DNA of 64,000 nucleotides, from NCBI GenBank assembly GCA_008973525.1, contig WACJ01000186.1, positions 186,001 through 250,000 of the forward strand, read 5' to 3'. Made by a program: the position numbers and the translations under genes. Shown in pieces: positions 24,588 through 47,700 of the stretch. How positions within the stretch are numbered: position 1 is the stretch's first letter; every line of letters starts with the position of its first letter. The notes beneath the pieces were generated by a model. It made no database searches and had not been told where the DNA came from. It saw only the letters and a program-made list of their open reading frames with translations. The stretch is from Stenopsyche tienmushanensis. Its lineage: Eukaryota > Arthropoda > Insecta > Trichoptera > Stenopsychidae.

Positions 24588-24900
24588 TCACTCATAATCT
24601 TCGTCGGTTTCTTTTAACAGTTCCATGCTTTGATTGTGAAGAGAAAGGGCGTTTTTATTGATTTTGACAGTGAATTTTTGCACGGGAACAGCTTCTAAGA
24701 CGTCATTTTCTTGAGACGTAGCATTCAGCCTTTCATTAGATTCTGCCTTGTCATTTAAGCAGAGTTTGAACATCATCTATATCTACGCGTTCAGTGCCTT
24801 TGGAAATGACTAAAATACTGATTTGGTATTTTGAATATCATGTTCATAATTGATGTGTCAACACATTCTCTGAACAATTTTTCTAAACTCCCTTCATACC
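24588..24900 (-). pseudogene. possible Tigger-like C-terminal remnant
   Basis: The minus strand contains GTERVDIDDVQTLLK, which resembles the VDxxDVxxLL block near the end of Tigger transposases. In another frame it has an acidic tail ending LLKETDEDYE. Frames are broken and the match is short. Confidence 0.3.
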
Positions 24901-26834
24901 CGACTGAGTATCTTAATTTTGCGCTGCGTTGATTGTTCTGATAGCTTTCATAATATTAAGTCGTTTCTAATGAACTCGTACGGCATCTTATTTTTAATTT
25001 CTGATGATTTCTACAAACGCAATAAAAATGTCCAAGAAAAATGTCGTATTATAACGAATTTGCATCAGTCGGGGTCTAAATGAACTTTAGCAACAAAATA
25101 ACAATTGTTGAAGAACTCGCTCAGATGATTTGATGTGAATATTGTTGGATCCTTCTAATAGATTTGCCCAGCGAATTTTAATGAATTTTCACTGTCGGGA
25201 ACAACACCGATTCACGGTTGGCGACGAGTGTGTTAAATTTAAGGTTTTTGTTAGTCACGCGTCCGGCGTTAATGTTGCATATGCCTCCCGGGTTCCGAAC
25301 GTGCATTTGGAATTGTTTTCGTGCTTATCGCCAATATATTATTAGATCTTCCGACGAAATGGTTGTATCGCGACCATTCAAACGTGACGCATATATTTAT
25401 TCAATAATAGAGGAGGTGCGTTCGTATATTTTGTCACGCAACTAGTCAAATTCACCCCCGAATGTTTCTCCCGCAATCAATTACATGGCTTTAATACCAC
25501 GGTGTGATTGATCTGATTGGTGAAATTTTCCGAAATGGGAATGCCATCTAATCGTTTTATCGATGTATATGCCCATGCCATTCGTCACGTAATTTTGTCT
25601 TGTTTATGTTTGTCGATCGAAAGTCGAACGAAACTTTCTATCGTCGTTGGTATTTTTAATATCCATTGCACTCGAAAGGCGCATCGCAGGCGCCACACCA
25701 TGTCGATAGAAGAAAGCTCAAAAACATTGTTACGTAGCCGGCGACCAAATTAAGTAACGGGATATTACTCCATGCCGCGGAAAGAGCGGACAGAAGGGTC
25801 GTCACTTATTTGACTACTTGGGATAATGCATGAATTACTTCATTAAAAGTCGTCAAATAAGTCTTCTAGCTTTGGTCTCCAGTTTCAATTAATCCCGTAT
25901 GCATAAAAAGCTGCAAGAGGATCTAAAAATGATTGCAATTAAATTTAGAGAAAAACGTAAAAACCTACATATCATAATATTTTAGCAGGTATCAAACAAA
26001 TCGTAGACACGTCGCCAGTCCTCGTCCTCGATCAAATATTTTGAAGACTTGCTCAGTGCTTTCGAGGGACTCAGATGCGAATACGTACGATAACTCCCCC
26101 CGAAGTCAATTCGTTGTCGCTGATTGAATCGATATCGGGTTGTTTTGACGGTATCGCCCACGTGTTGAGTCGAGCATATCTCGGATAACAGATTGTCGGT
26201 TTTCTATTATCGCGGAGATATGATTGCATTGTTACGTGCATGTGCACATGAGCAGCACGTCATTATTTATGAGCCGACCCGACGTGTGCATGTCCGCCCG
26301 TGGAATCCGGGTCATTTGGATGTAAGTTTTTCGATGACGCCGCTGCAACACCGACAACAATGCATTCGGCCGTTTTGAAATGCGTTTCGTTGCACTTTGG
26401 TATCCTTGCGCAATCGAACTAGATCGCATGTGGAGTCGCTGCCTCATTTTTGTGATCAACGCGCTTATAGCTCGCATTGGAATAGCCTCAGATCCTCCAG
26501 TTGGTTCCTTGCGTCAGCGTCGTTTCCGTCCATTCATTCACATTTTCCGCCCACGGCATCTGCCCGTGGGTTGTTTCTTCGGGGGCGATTATGCTCCTCC
26601 GACGTTGACCTTTCCGATTTGCATAGGAAAGGTTCTGTGGAAGAATAACGCCACACTGATGTGTGGTCAACGACTATAGACGAATTGCTTCGATATAAAT
26701 TATACATATCTTCGTATCGATTTAAATTTATCTATAAGGGGACACAATTTATTCAACGCCCATTGTGTGTATTTTTGTTTGTTGTCTATTTATAAATTAC
26801 AAAATTAAAAGTAAACATATATTTTTATATCGCA
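24901..26834. other. no gene seen
   Basis: Mixed-composition sequence with short overlapping open frames on both strands (for example near 26230-26680). No domain or transposon signature was recognised. Confidence 0.4.
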
Positions 26835-27027
26835 TTTACACGAAGACATTTTTTCAAGCTAGTAGATTAAGCTAGTGAAAACAAACCAGCATATCATTAG
26901 CTATGTGTAAATAGAACTAGCTTCGTTTTTAAGCTATTTTTAAGCTCAAAAACGAAACTAGAGATACCAGCCTGCAATCTTATCAACAATGCTTACTCTA
27001 CTAGCTTGAAAACTAGCTTCGTGTAAA
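26835..27027. mobile_element. palindromic MITE with AAGCTAGT modules
   Basis: The left end TTTACACGAAG, followed by TTTTTTCAAGCTAGTAGA, is mirrored on the right by TCTACTAGCTTGAAAACTAG and CTTCGTGTAAA. Internal AAGCTAGT and ACTAGCTT words give more self-complementarity. No ORF. Superfamily unresolved: I could not identify an unambiguous target duplication. Confidence 0.75.
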
Positions 27028-27696
27028 CCAGACATAAGTGATCAAGCGGATAAAAACGTATGAACAAAATGCTGCTCGCAACAATTTTGTACCTATCGTG
27101 TGATCTAATGTGATCGCTAATAACATTTCTTATATATTTAAACCCAAAAAGCGCTGCAAAAAACAAGTATATCGGAAGGGTTCAAATTATTTGATTTGGG
27201 TTTCAGTTTGGCGATATTTTTTTTGTGTACGCTAGTAATGCTTTAGGATAATTGCCTATCGATCATTGTGAAATTGATGAGGAAATTGTGGGAATATAAT
27301 TTATGCGTGTAATGAGCGTACAACATAAACTGGTACATACTTAAAAATCAAAATTTCAAAATGCATATTAGATGTGGATAATTCGATAATAACATAATAG
27401 AAACGTCATATAAATGCCTTTTGTGAAAAAGTTTGGTCGTGAAGATGAAAGGTGACGTTCTTAATCGAGGTCTATATAGAAAGATCACAGTCGTGAGATT
27501 GGGGAAGCTGGCTGCAAGAACACATCTCCCACGGCCAAGACGATTGGACGAATGTTTGTCTTCTTCATTGCATTTTCTTGTCCCTATTTGCACAGGGAGA
27601 AAAGGGACCGTTGTTAATATCGCAGCTTTCGTTATCTATATTTCGTAATAAGGGTACGGTAATTGAACGCTCTATTGATTTAATCTATTATTAATG

Positions 27697-28348
27697 TTAA
27701 CACATTACTTGCGGGGATACTTATTTGCGCGCGTTTGCCTTTTGACCTCGTTAAACAAGGCAATCTTTTAACGTCGCGATTAAAAATGACTACGATTTTA
27801 AAATATTTTTTTATAGATAGTATTAGACAAATATTCCGCAACCGCCACATAAATATTTTGTTTTATGTTATTAGTTTCTTGTTGGTTGGTTAACCCCCCC
27901 CCTAAATATTTTAGACATCTTTAAGATAAAACGTTTTTTTTTTTTACCAAAGTTTTATATTTTATACAAATACAAAGGCATTATATTTTATAATTAGATA
28001 ATGTATGATATCTCTCAAAACATTGGCCTAAATGGAGACCAGGTTTTTAAAATTTTATTTTGTATATATCGTTAGTTTCGGACAAAAATATCACGAAAAA
28101 TGTCACGAAAGCGCGCGTTAAGAGTCACTGCCTGTGTTTAGGATTTTATCCGGGCAACAGCCCCTTTCTTTTGTATCTCTAGCAGGTAGGCGAAACACTA
28201 TGAAGGATCATAAAAACCAATATTCCTTTCCAAATACTGTCCTAAACACGATACGCAAAATAAAATCACATGATTTTAGATCTGAGTGGGGAAAAAATGT
28301 AGAAACAAAATGTCGAGCCAGGCTCGACATAGGACCGCAAAGAGTTAA
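27697..28348. mobile_element. possible piggyBac-type non-autonomous element
   Basis: The left end is TTAACACATTACTTGCGG and the reverse complement of the right end is TTAACTCTTTGCGGTCC, with TTAA at both sides. Inside the right end is the 21-bp palindrome ATGTCGAGCCAGGCTCGACAT (28310-28330). The termini match only loosely, so these could be ends of two different elements. No transposase sequence seen. Confidence 0.45.
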
Positions 28349-39704
<11,356 letters not shown>

Positions 39705-42700
39705 TCCTCGCTTGTTCCTTTTTGTGAGCTCGACTGTGGTGACATTTTCAGTGATTTGTGCTCCTTTTGTCGATGACTATTGTGATGCTCAGTGCATAGA
39801 TAGAATTCATAAACTTTATACCAAATTGACAATTTATACTACTATTGTACTTTTGACCACACAACTCTTACATTGTTATAAATGGGACATTGCATAAATG
39901 AGTTAACACAATGTGTTTTTTTTTTTAATGACAAGTGTAGGGTAACAATTATACTGGTTTGTCGCCTTACTGTGGCTGCAGGCTATGAAGTCTGCGATAA
40001 GTTGTCTGTGTTGCTCGGTCTACGCTGATGCATCATTGTGTAAGTTCATCAAGTCCATGTTCCTTCGCGTTTAATATTATGCGTATTATGTTAATTTTAT
40101 TGTGCGGCGATAATTTTATTTTTACTGAAAAGACGAAGGTCAACGATGACTGAGACGATATCACATTGTAGCTAACTTTAGGACAATTATTTATTCAGTA
40201 TACTTAAATTGATTACAAATACACGAATTAACTAAATTATTTTGAAGCCCGTTTTAAACAGCATTTTATGTTATTTATATTGTATCTGTAACATCGTATA
40301 ATTTATTGAAAGATATCAGCAGAAAGTGTCTGTGATTTAGATGAATTATCTGTTTTTGTAGAGTTTTTCTTCTGTTTCTCGAATATTTAATTTTTTCATT
40401 CTTGTTAATGCCAGAAATGCTTGTGTTCATTTAATAACTTGTAATTGAACTTGAGATGCGATTGAGAAAGATAATATAAACTCGTCACCTTTGTGTCGTG
40501 GATGTTATTTTGTTACATTTGATATACACACATTTTTATCCAGTAAAATGAATGCTTTACTCTTAAAATTTACTTGTTTCATTGTTGCAAAAAAATAAAT
40601 AAATAAAAAATATCGACAACATTAACAAATACAAAAGTGCAATCTTATTACATCAGTTAGCACTTGCTAATATGAAATTTAAAAAAATATTTTATTGTTT
40701 AAAAGTGATACTGGTGATCAATTAGATAAATATATTTCTTTTTTAAGGAAAAAATATGACTAATTTTTGGGTTGAAACAACTCTATTGAATAATATATCA
40801 CAGAACATATGCATATTACCAAAGGACAAATTTATCGTTTGGTTTTTTAAAAAATATTTTCGGCTAAATATGCATTGACCCTGAATGCTGTTCTCGGTTG
40901 ACTAAAATCATGAATTCGATAAAAAGATAAAATACGAGTGAAATTTTCGAAAAAAAGATTTGCAACTTTCCTAAATGAATGTTGCAGAACAAACTTTGGA
41001 CGACTGTCTTTTCTATGAAAGCAACAACCCATCAAGAAAGATTGACTTCAAAATTAACTTAAAATTTTAGTAATTGAGCGTGTAGTATTTTAAGAGAATT
41101 GCAATGAATAAATTTAATAATTTATATACATATATATAAATCGTGAATCTGAGATGGATGCGTGGGTGAGCTATATTTTATGAAGATTTCTTTTATTTGT
41201 GAGAATTGGTAAATACCACTGACACCTGTTTAAGCTTTTGAGTTGTTTTCATTGCAATGTGAATGTTTTTCACATAAATTTACGTTTTACTTTGTTTTGG
41301 AATGTTATGATTTGGTGTGATCACATGATTTGCTTGGAATTATAATTGTTTAACGACTAATTTATTCCATAGCTGCAACGATTGTTTGTATAGGATTTGG
41401 CAAATAATCATTTCGGGCTATGCGTCACATAGAACTATTTTCAATTTGTATAATTTAGTATTTGTATATCTCCATTGAAGCAATTTCATATTTATAACAA
41501 TTTTGTAATGTATAAAGGTAGATATCCAAACTATTTGCAATTTTATATTCTATCTTTTCTACATATTGTTTAAGTAAATTTTTACATTTGAAAATAATAA
41601 AAAAAAAATCAATAGCTAGTAACAAAATGAAAGAATAAACATTCTATTTCAACACTGTAAAATGATATCATTTTGCGAAAGATGCAATTGTTTTTTAACT
41701 GATGCTTTCACATGCAAACATCAATTAATAAGGATAACGACGTTTTGTAACTTGCATCTTTTAGTAACCGTGAATTGTTTGCTTGTATCATATATATTCA
41801 AGTGAGAATCATACGCCGAAGGATTAATTGTAAATGATCATTAGGTGTGAAAGCACGTTAAACTAAATTGTTTTAAGTGGAAATGGCATATTTTACAGAT
41901 ATGATCGGTGATATTACTTAGAATAAATTGTGTGAATTTACACCTTGTAAGTAATTTGGTGAAAATGAACATTTATATTTTGATGAAAACGACGACTTTC
42001 AAAATTTAAGTATAGAATTTGTAAGTTTGATGAAATAAATAATTTCAATGTAAAGAAGTGCTAAGATTAAATTAAGAAGGAATGATTTATAAGTAAAAAT
42101 AAAACATCAAAAAAATAAATTGTAAAGATATAATACGTATACTACAAAAGCGTTAATAATTTCTTATTAAATGAAAAATAAAAAATATTTCCATGCATAG
42201 GGGGTAAATTGTAATAGCAAATGATAGTAAAATTGAAAAAGTGGAGTCTTATCGATCATTGGCAAATGCTCTGTCTCTGTTGACGACTCAATATTTGTTG
42301 TTTCTACTATTTTAAGCATCAAAGCAATAACTGTCTATTCAATCTTTCATTTTGAAATCATTTTAAAATCATTTTGTAAATTTATATACACACATATATA
42401 TATATTTTCATATGAGCTATCCCACGCTATTGTCATCTGATTTAGAGTGTTGTTATTGATGCTTTTATTATTATCAATGTAAGATGTCAGTTGGTGCATT
42501 TGAAAAGCAATTTTGTGAAATTTGTGATAACCATTTAAATAATTAAACATTTTAATGAGTCGTTAACAGTTAAGGTGTATGTGTTTGTTAATATAAAACA
42601 AGGCGATCTTTGACTTCCGGATATTTTCCTAATTTCAAATCCTATTTGTTTGGACGTGAAATTCGTTTTCGACGATTATTTTAGTTTAGTTTAATTTTTC

Positions 42701-44860
42701 TTTCCAATTATGTATCAACGAGAAGAATAATCATTTGGATAGTCAAATTTGACTGAGCTATTGGCGAACAAAAGTATTCTTTTTTATTTGTATATTTTAG
42801 TACATGAAATGCTATATTAGTCAAAGTAAGTATGTTTATTCGATTATATCACAAACATTTGATTTATGCTATGCTATATGAACCTGTTTTAAAATATTTG
42901 GCGTATAAAAGTTTCATAGTAATGATATTTTGTGATCAATTTGTATACGAAAAGTAAATGTTTTATACGTATGAAACTATTTTTCTTCTCACTTCATTGT
43001 TGTAAATAAGAGATGGTATTATTGGGCTCGTTACGAAAACTGTTTCATTTAATAATTAGAAAAGCAATCTTGATTAGACTCTGGAATGGTTGCAATGAGT
43101 GTTTATTATAAATCTTTTTATATTGTCGCCATTAGCTCATTCTTCGCCTGTAGCAATAGTATACTAATGTGTTCATTGTAGTAAAATTTATAAAAGACTT
43201 AAGGAAAAGAAAGCAGAAAATATTGACGGTGTTGAAAGCTGAGTAGGATTGCACTTTCATGTGGGACTTTTAGTTACATTTTTTTGTTGTTTGTATGAGC
43301 AATTCTCACAAATGAAAGCAATCCATCGTCTGCCGCATATGTTCTGTATTAGATTTACAGAGAAACTATTTTCTCTCTTAAAAAGACACCTTACATAGCA
43401 TACACAGAATGCATATTATATTTATGCAGAAGTGTATTATTGTGATGCGTATGTCTAAATTCTGATTTGCAATCATATCTGTATTTGTACACAAATATAT
43501 GCATACAATGGTGTACCTATGGTTTTATTTTGGTTACCTATGATTTTTATCCATGTATAAAATTTATAAACCAAACTTACGTTGTATCGTTTAAGAAAAT
43601 ACTTCTTTCCGTCTTGTTTTCTCTGCATTTTATTCAATACAAGACTACAATTTTCGAGATAAACTACTATATTCATAAATTTGAAATAAAATCTAGTGCA
43701 CTGTATGTATGTGTATATTGACGAAATTGACAGAAATATATTGACTAAAAGATGTTATTTTCTCCATATTGTAATTGTATATCTAAATTTAATATGAAGG
43801 GAACTTGATTGGCAAGGTCATTGTAAGTCGAATTAAATCACCAATATGACCTACATTAAATTATAAGTAATGTATATAAATACTTAATATTGAATGGCAG
43901 CTTGTGCTCATCTGTGTTGTTTGCTTTTCGACGATGTAAATTTTCTTGTCGCTTTGTATGTATTATGGGCCTAAATATATCATAGTTTTCTTTTCGTAAA
44001 TTAAAAATTTGGAATTCAATGAACTAAATTTGCATGTCTTTCTAAAATTCTGAAGATACTCTAAAATACAGAAACGCAAATAACACAGTTTTGCATCATG
44101 CTCCGCTACCGAGTAACTTAATGTCATTCATATATTGATTCCTACCAGCTCTTTGTTAATAAAATTAAATTGAAATTATTTTTGTATTATTGGCTTGATC
44201 GATGCCGACCATCAGGATCACTTTTTTATTGTATGCTATATGTGAAAAAAACACTTCAAAATTTTATATTTTTAAAATTGACTAAATCAATGTTCTTTTA
44301 GTAATCTAGATATAATATCTAGTTCACGAAATGAATATTTAAAGCAATAAAAAACAGGAATAATGTATATAGCATTCCCGGCTAAATTTGCAATATAAAG
44401 TTTGGAAGAGTGCGTAAGAATGTAGCTTTTGGATGCGTGCAAAAAATGTACATTTGTTGACTAACTCAGTAATGGCCCGTTTTAATGAATTGAAGGCATG
44501 ATACAATGCTACGTTGTTTAGTAGTTGTTGGAATTATTGAGTATGGTAGGTACATTTTAAAAATGCATTAGCTGTAAATATATATTTGTGGCATAAGCCT
44601 TTGTAAAAAAAATTGTATATAGTCTGTAAAAAAAATATATTTTACATAGAACGATGCTTATTTTTATCAGTGATATTTTAGGTCTTTATGACTCATGATT
44701 TGTCTAGGAAAAGGTTTAAATGGAATTTGACGGACGATATTACCCAATGTCCATAATGGAGCCATCGAATACTCTAATGCTTCTTGTACAAAGTGGGTTG
44801 TTATTTTTTATTTGCATGAATAAAATATACCCAACACCTTCATCCCTTTTCCTATGTTTA
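39705..44860 (+). other. probable long 3' UTR of mnb
   Basis: About 5.1 kb of AT-rich sequence after the stop contains no ORF of interest and no recognisable transposon, unlike both flanks. Poly(A)-signal-like AATAAA words occur near 40595, 41633 and 42025, with a late one at about 44820. Two exact Pumilio-type TGTAAATA words lie at 43001-43008 and 44573-44580. The UTR extent is inferred; the true cleavage site is unknown. Confidence 0.45.
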
Positions 44861-45625
44861 ATTATTCAATTCAAATGATTCGTTTTTACGCTTATATTTA
44901 GTCGGTGATAAATGCAACTAAATCTAGTAATCCGCGCAAAAAAAAAATTTTAATTATTGACGTATTGAAGATAAATAAATATGTGATAGTTGGCTGCAGC
45001 ATAATATAAATAGACTTGTGTTGCATCAGGTCCAAGTGTTGCACCAGGTCCAAGCCATTTTGAGTGAATTTATTAAAAAATAATGTTTTTATTAAAAATA
45101 TGTATTTAGTATGTACAATGTTTGCTATGAATATTTAATACGAATTTGCAAAAATTAATTCCTAAAATTACACAAGTGTGGTATTTTTTAAAACAATCTC
45201 CAGCGTGGAGGCCGGGCTTTTTCTTGAACGTATTGCAATAAAATGATGTCCGTCTTCTTTTTTTTCGTGATATTACGATGCGTACGCACCATACAATCTT
45301 CGTAGTTTGTAGAATCATGTATATAATGACGATTTCTTTTCAATCGTTCCTTGTCATCGGACGTTGTTCTACGCCCGGTATCTGTTTTTGGCTGCACAAA
45401 AATTCCCGATGATTTGCATCAACATCATCATCATTTAATTAGTAGAAAATCAATAGTATTCCTTCTAGAAAATTTGCTTCATTCCACAGCTTAAAAAAAA
45501 TAATAAAATCATCACAGAATATTTTAAAAAGTACCTGTAAAGAAATGTCCACACGTTATAGACACTGAACCTGCCAGTAAAAAAATGATGTCCGATGCGT
45601 GTGGACACTGGACCACAAAGGGTTA
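44861..45625 (-). mobile_element. piggyBac-like element remnant, right end at 45625
   Basis: The piggyBac cysteine-rich C-terminus lies on the minus strand at about 45400-45170. The sequence ends GACCACAAAGGGTTAA at about 45625, a CCCTTTGTGGTCC-type terminus with TTAA. Near that end, GTCCACACG and CGTGTGGAC form an inverted pair. The left end is not identified, so the start given is an outer limit. Tigger sequence resumes right after the TTAA. Confidence 0.6.
45170..45400 (-). pseudogene. piggyBac transposase C-terminal fragment, frameshifted
   Basis: One frame gives DKERLKRNRHYIHDSTNYED then CMVRTHRNITKKKK. The second gives KRRRTSFYCNTFKKKPGLHA and GDCFKKYHT. Together they form a piggyBac C-terminal zinc-binding domain ending in CFKKYHT, interrupted by a frameshift in the lysine-rich run. 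The catalytic core is not seen. Confidence 0.75.
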
Positions 45626-46039
45626 AAATCAATACTTAACTGGCAAATTAATTTAGTGGAGAAGGCTTTGATACTTTTTCTTCGAAGTGATGTCGATGAA
45701 TTGCTTGAGGATACTCCCTTGAATGACGATTTTATATGGCAGCGAAGAAACGGAAGGCGATATTGAAGTGGAAGAAACTCCTGGTCTCCTTTACTGCAAA
45801 GATTATAACAAGAAGCTAGTCAACTTTGCAATAAATTAGAAAATCTATTTATTGTAAACGACTCTAAACTGCATAAAAAATTAATGGTTAAATCGTTGCA
45901 ATGTTTGTTACACTATCATATCGATTTGAAGTTATGAGATTTTTTAAAATAATGGAACCTATCCCTCAGTTTTCTATGTGGTTCAAGTCTTTTTATGCGA
46001 CTCCCCGTGGAACGTATTGCAGAAAAACAGACCCAAATG
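45626..46039 (+). mobile_element. Tigger element remnant (copy 3), right half
   Basis: TGGCAAAT...GGAGAAGGCTTTGATACTTT and GATGTCGATGAATTGCTTGA closely match 55880-55950, the end of a Tigger transposase. The right terminus (GACTCCCCGTGGAACGTATT then CAGACCCAAATG, followed by TA) matches the terminus of the 55440-56319 element. The left half is missing or lies beyond the piggyBac insertion. Confidence 0.75.
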
Positions 46040-47394
46040 TACATTAAAAAATAATTTATATTTAAGTTATTAACAGCAGCTTTGTAAAGTACTATAAATC
46101 CTATAACTGTTTTTATATTTATAAGAATAAAATTAAAAAAGATGTAACTAAACACAATATTTGAAGAACAAAAAGTATGGGCAAATTTATATCACTTTTT
46201 AGTATTGTACGCGGGGAGTTTTAGCGGGTTATTTAAAACGATGTTATATAAATTTTAAATATCCGCAAATCAATTGGAGTTATATTTGATCCTGATCTAA
46301 CAAACATTTAATCCTTATACTTTCTCTGGTTATAATTTAATAATTGGTATATTGATTTTGTAACAAATATCTTAATCGAACACAATTATCAAGTGTATTT
46401 ATAGTACAAAAGCTTGATATATCTTATGAATCATGAATATGTGTATATAAATAAGCAGCAAATCTTAAAGTAAAATGAGTTATGAAATGAAATAATTCAA
46501 AATAATATTAAATAAAATGTGTGTTTATTTTTATGGAAAACTATTAAAATAAATGTTAAATAATGCTAAAACTTATATAGCTATTTAAAAAGAAAGAAGA
46601 CCTAAGGGAGGTGCAACTAATTGCGAAATTGCAATTGTAAATTTTCAATGCAAAAAACAAAGTAAAAATAGATCTAGATATACTTATATAAAGATATAAA
46701 TTTCTTACACCCACAAGTCTGAAATTATGTTGAAGCTGCTTATAATAATGTACTTAATATTTTAATACTTTGAAAGTTGCAATACCACACTACAAATTTA
46801 GCCACGTCTATCAAAGTCCTAGCCTACGTTTATTTAACAATGTTGTTCATTTATATTTTCTTTCCATAAGCTGTAGCAGGCTACATGTGACTATTATGAC
46901 AAATGTATTAGTAGTATATTGTAGTATACATTTATAACAACACTTATAGTCAATCAATTATCTATTCTAACGACCAACATAATCATTCTATTTAACATAG
47001 ACGAATTAAAATAATCTTATTAAAGCGGGGCATTGTGTGAACGAAATGGGGTTGAGGGTGTGAGGTGTCCTTTGCGGCAAGGACTTAAATTTTCCATTTT
47101 TTCGTATCTATAAGTAGTTAAGTTCGTTTGAATGGATGGTATTGGTGGAATCGTTTGGTAGTGTCGCAATGGATTATAATTCTTAGTGTGTAGATTGGAA
47201 CGTAGGGGATCAATTAAAGCTTTCATTATTTAAACTTCATTCTTAAAGAAATGGCTAGAAAGTGTACTGTAGGAATCTGATCTCTGAATCTATTGGAGCA
47301 ATTGTAGAGAAGCAACATGTAGCCTAGTGTCATGCAAATCTTTTGGCCAGTATGCCAAGAATATGATTTAATTTCATCACTTTGCTATGACAGG
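46040..47394. other. no gene seen
   Basis: AT-rich. A 68-residue minus-strand ORF at 47226-47020 begins immediately after an in-frame stop and lacks a plausible splice acceptor, so I do not call it. Confidence 0.4.
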
Positions 47395-47700
47395 TTCTCC
47401 TGATATCGATAACTTGTCATAACAAGGGTATGAAACGCCTGTGGCAAGAATCTAACTTCCCCCCTCGCTAAAAACTATTATAATGTATGTTTTAAAATAA
47501 TATACAAAGATGGTCCCAAAAGTACCCAACTTGACGTTACTGTTTTAAAAAAATACTATAATAGAAAGATGCTAGACGCTACATTGCCTCCGTAATCGTA
47601 CAGATCATAGAAAATGCCGCAAAAAGTCCTATAAGAGGACGAAGTGGCCACAAGGTTTGTATGTCCAATCGGTCCGCTTTTCAGATCGTTGATATGACAG
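47395..47700 (-). repeat. dispersed repeat D, copy 2 (with internal insert)
   Basis: The reverse complement matches 17921-18050 in two blocks, 47630-47700 (GGTTTGTATGTCCAATCGGT) and 47395-47470 (AACAAGGGTATGAAACGCC and TCTAACTTCCCCCCT). An unrelated stretch of about 150 bp separates the blocks here. Confidence 0.7.

Noticed and set aside
47020..47226. A 68-codon minus-strand frame that might be a terminal exon
   Set aside because: An in-frame stop lies just before the ATG and no acceptor leads into it; no homology is recognised.
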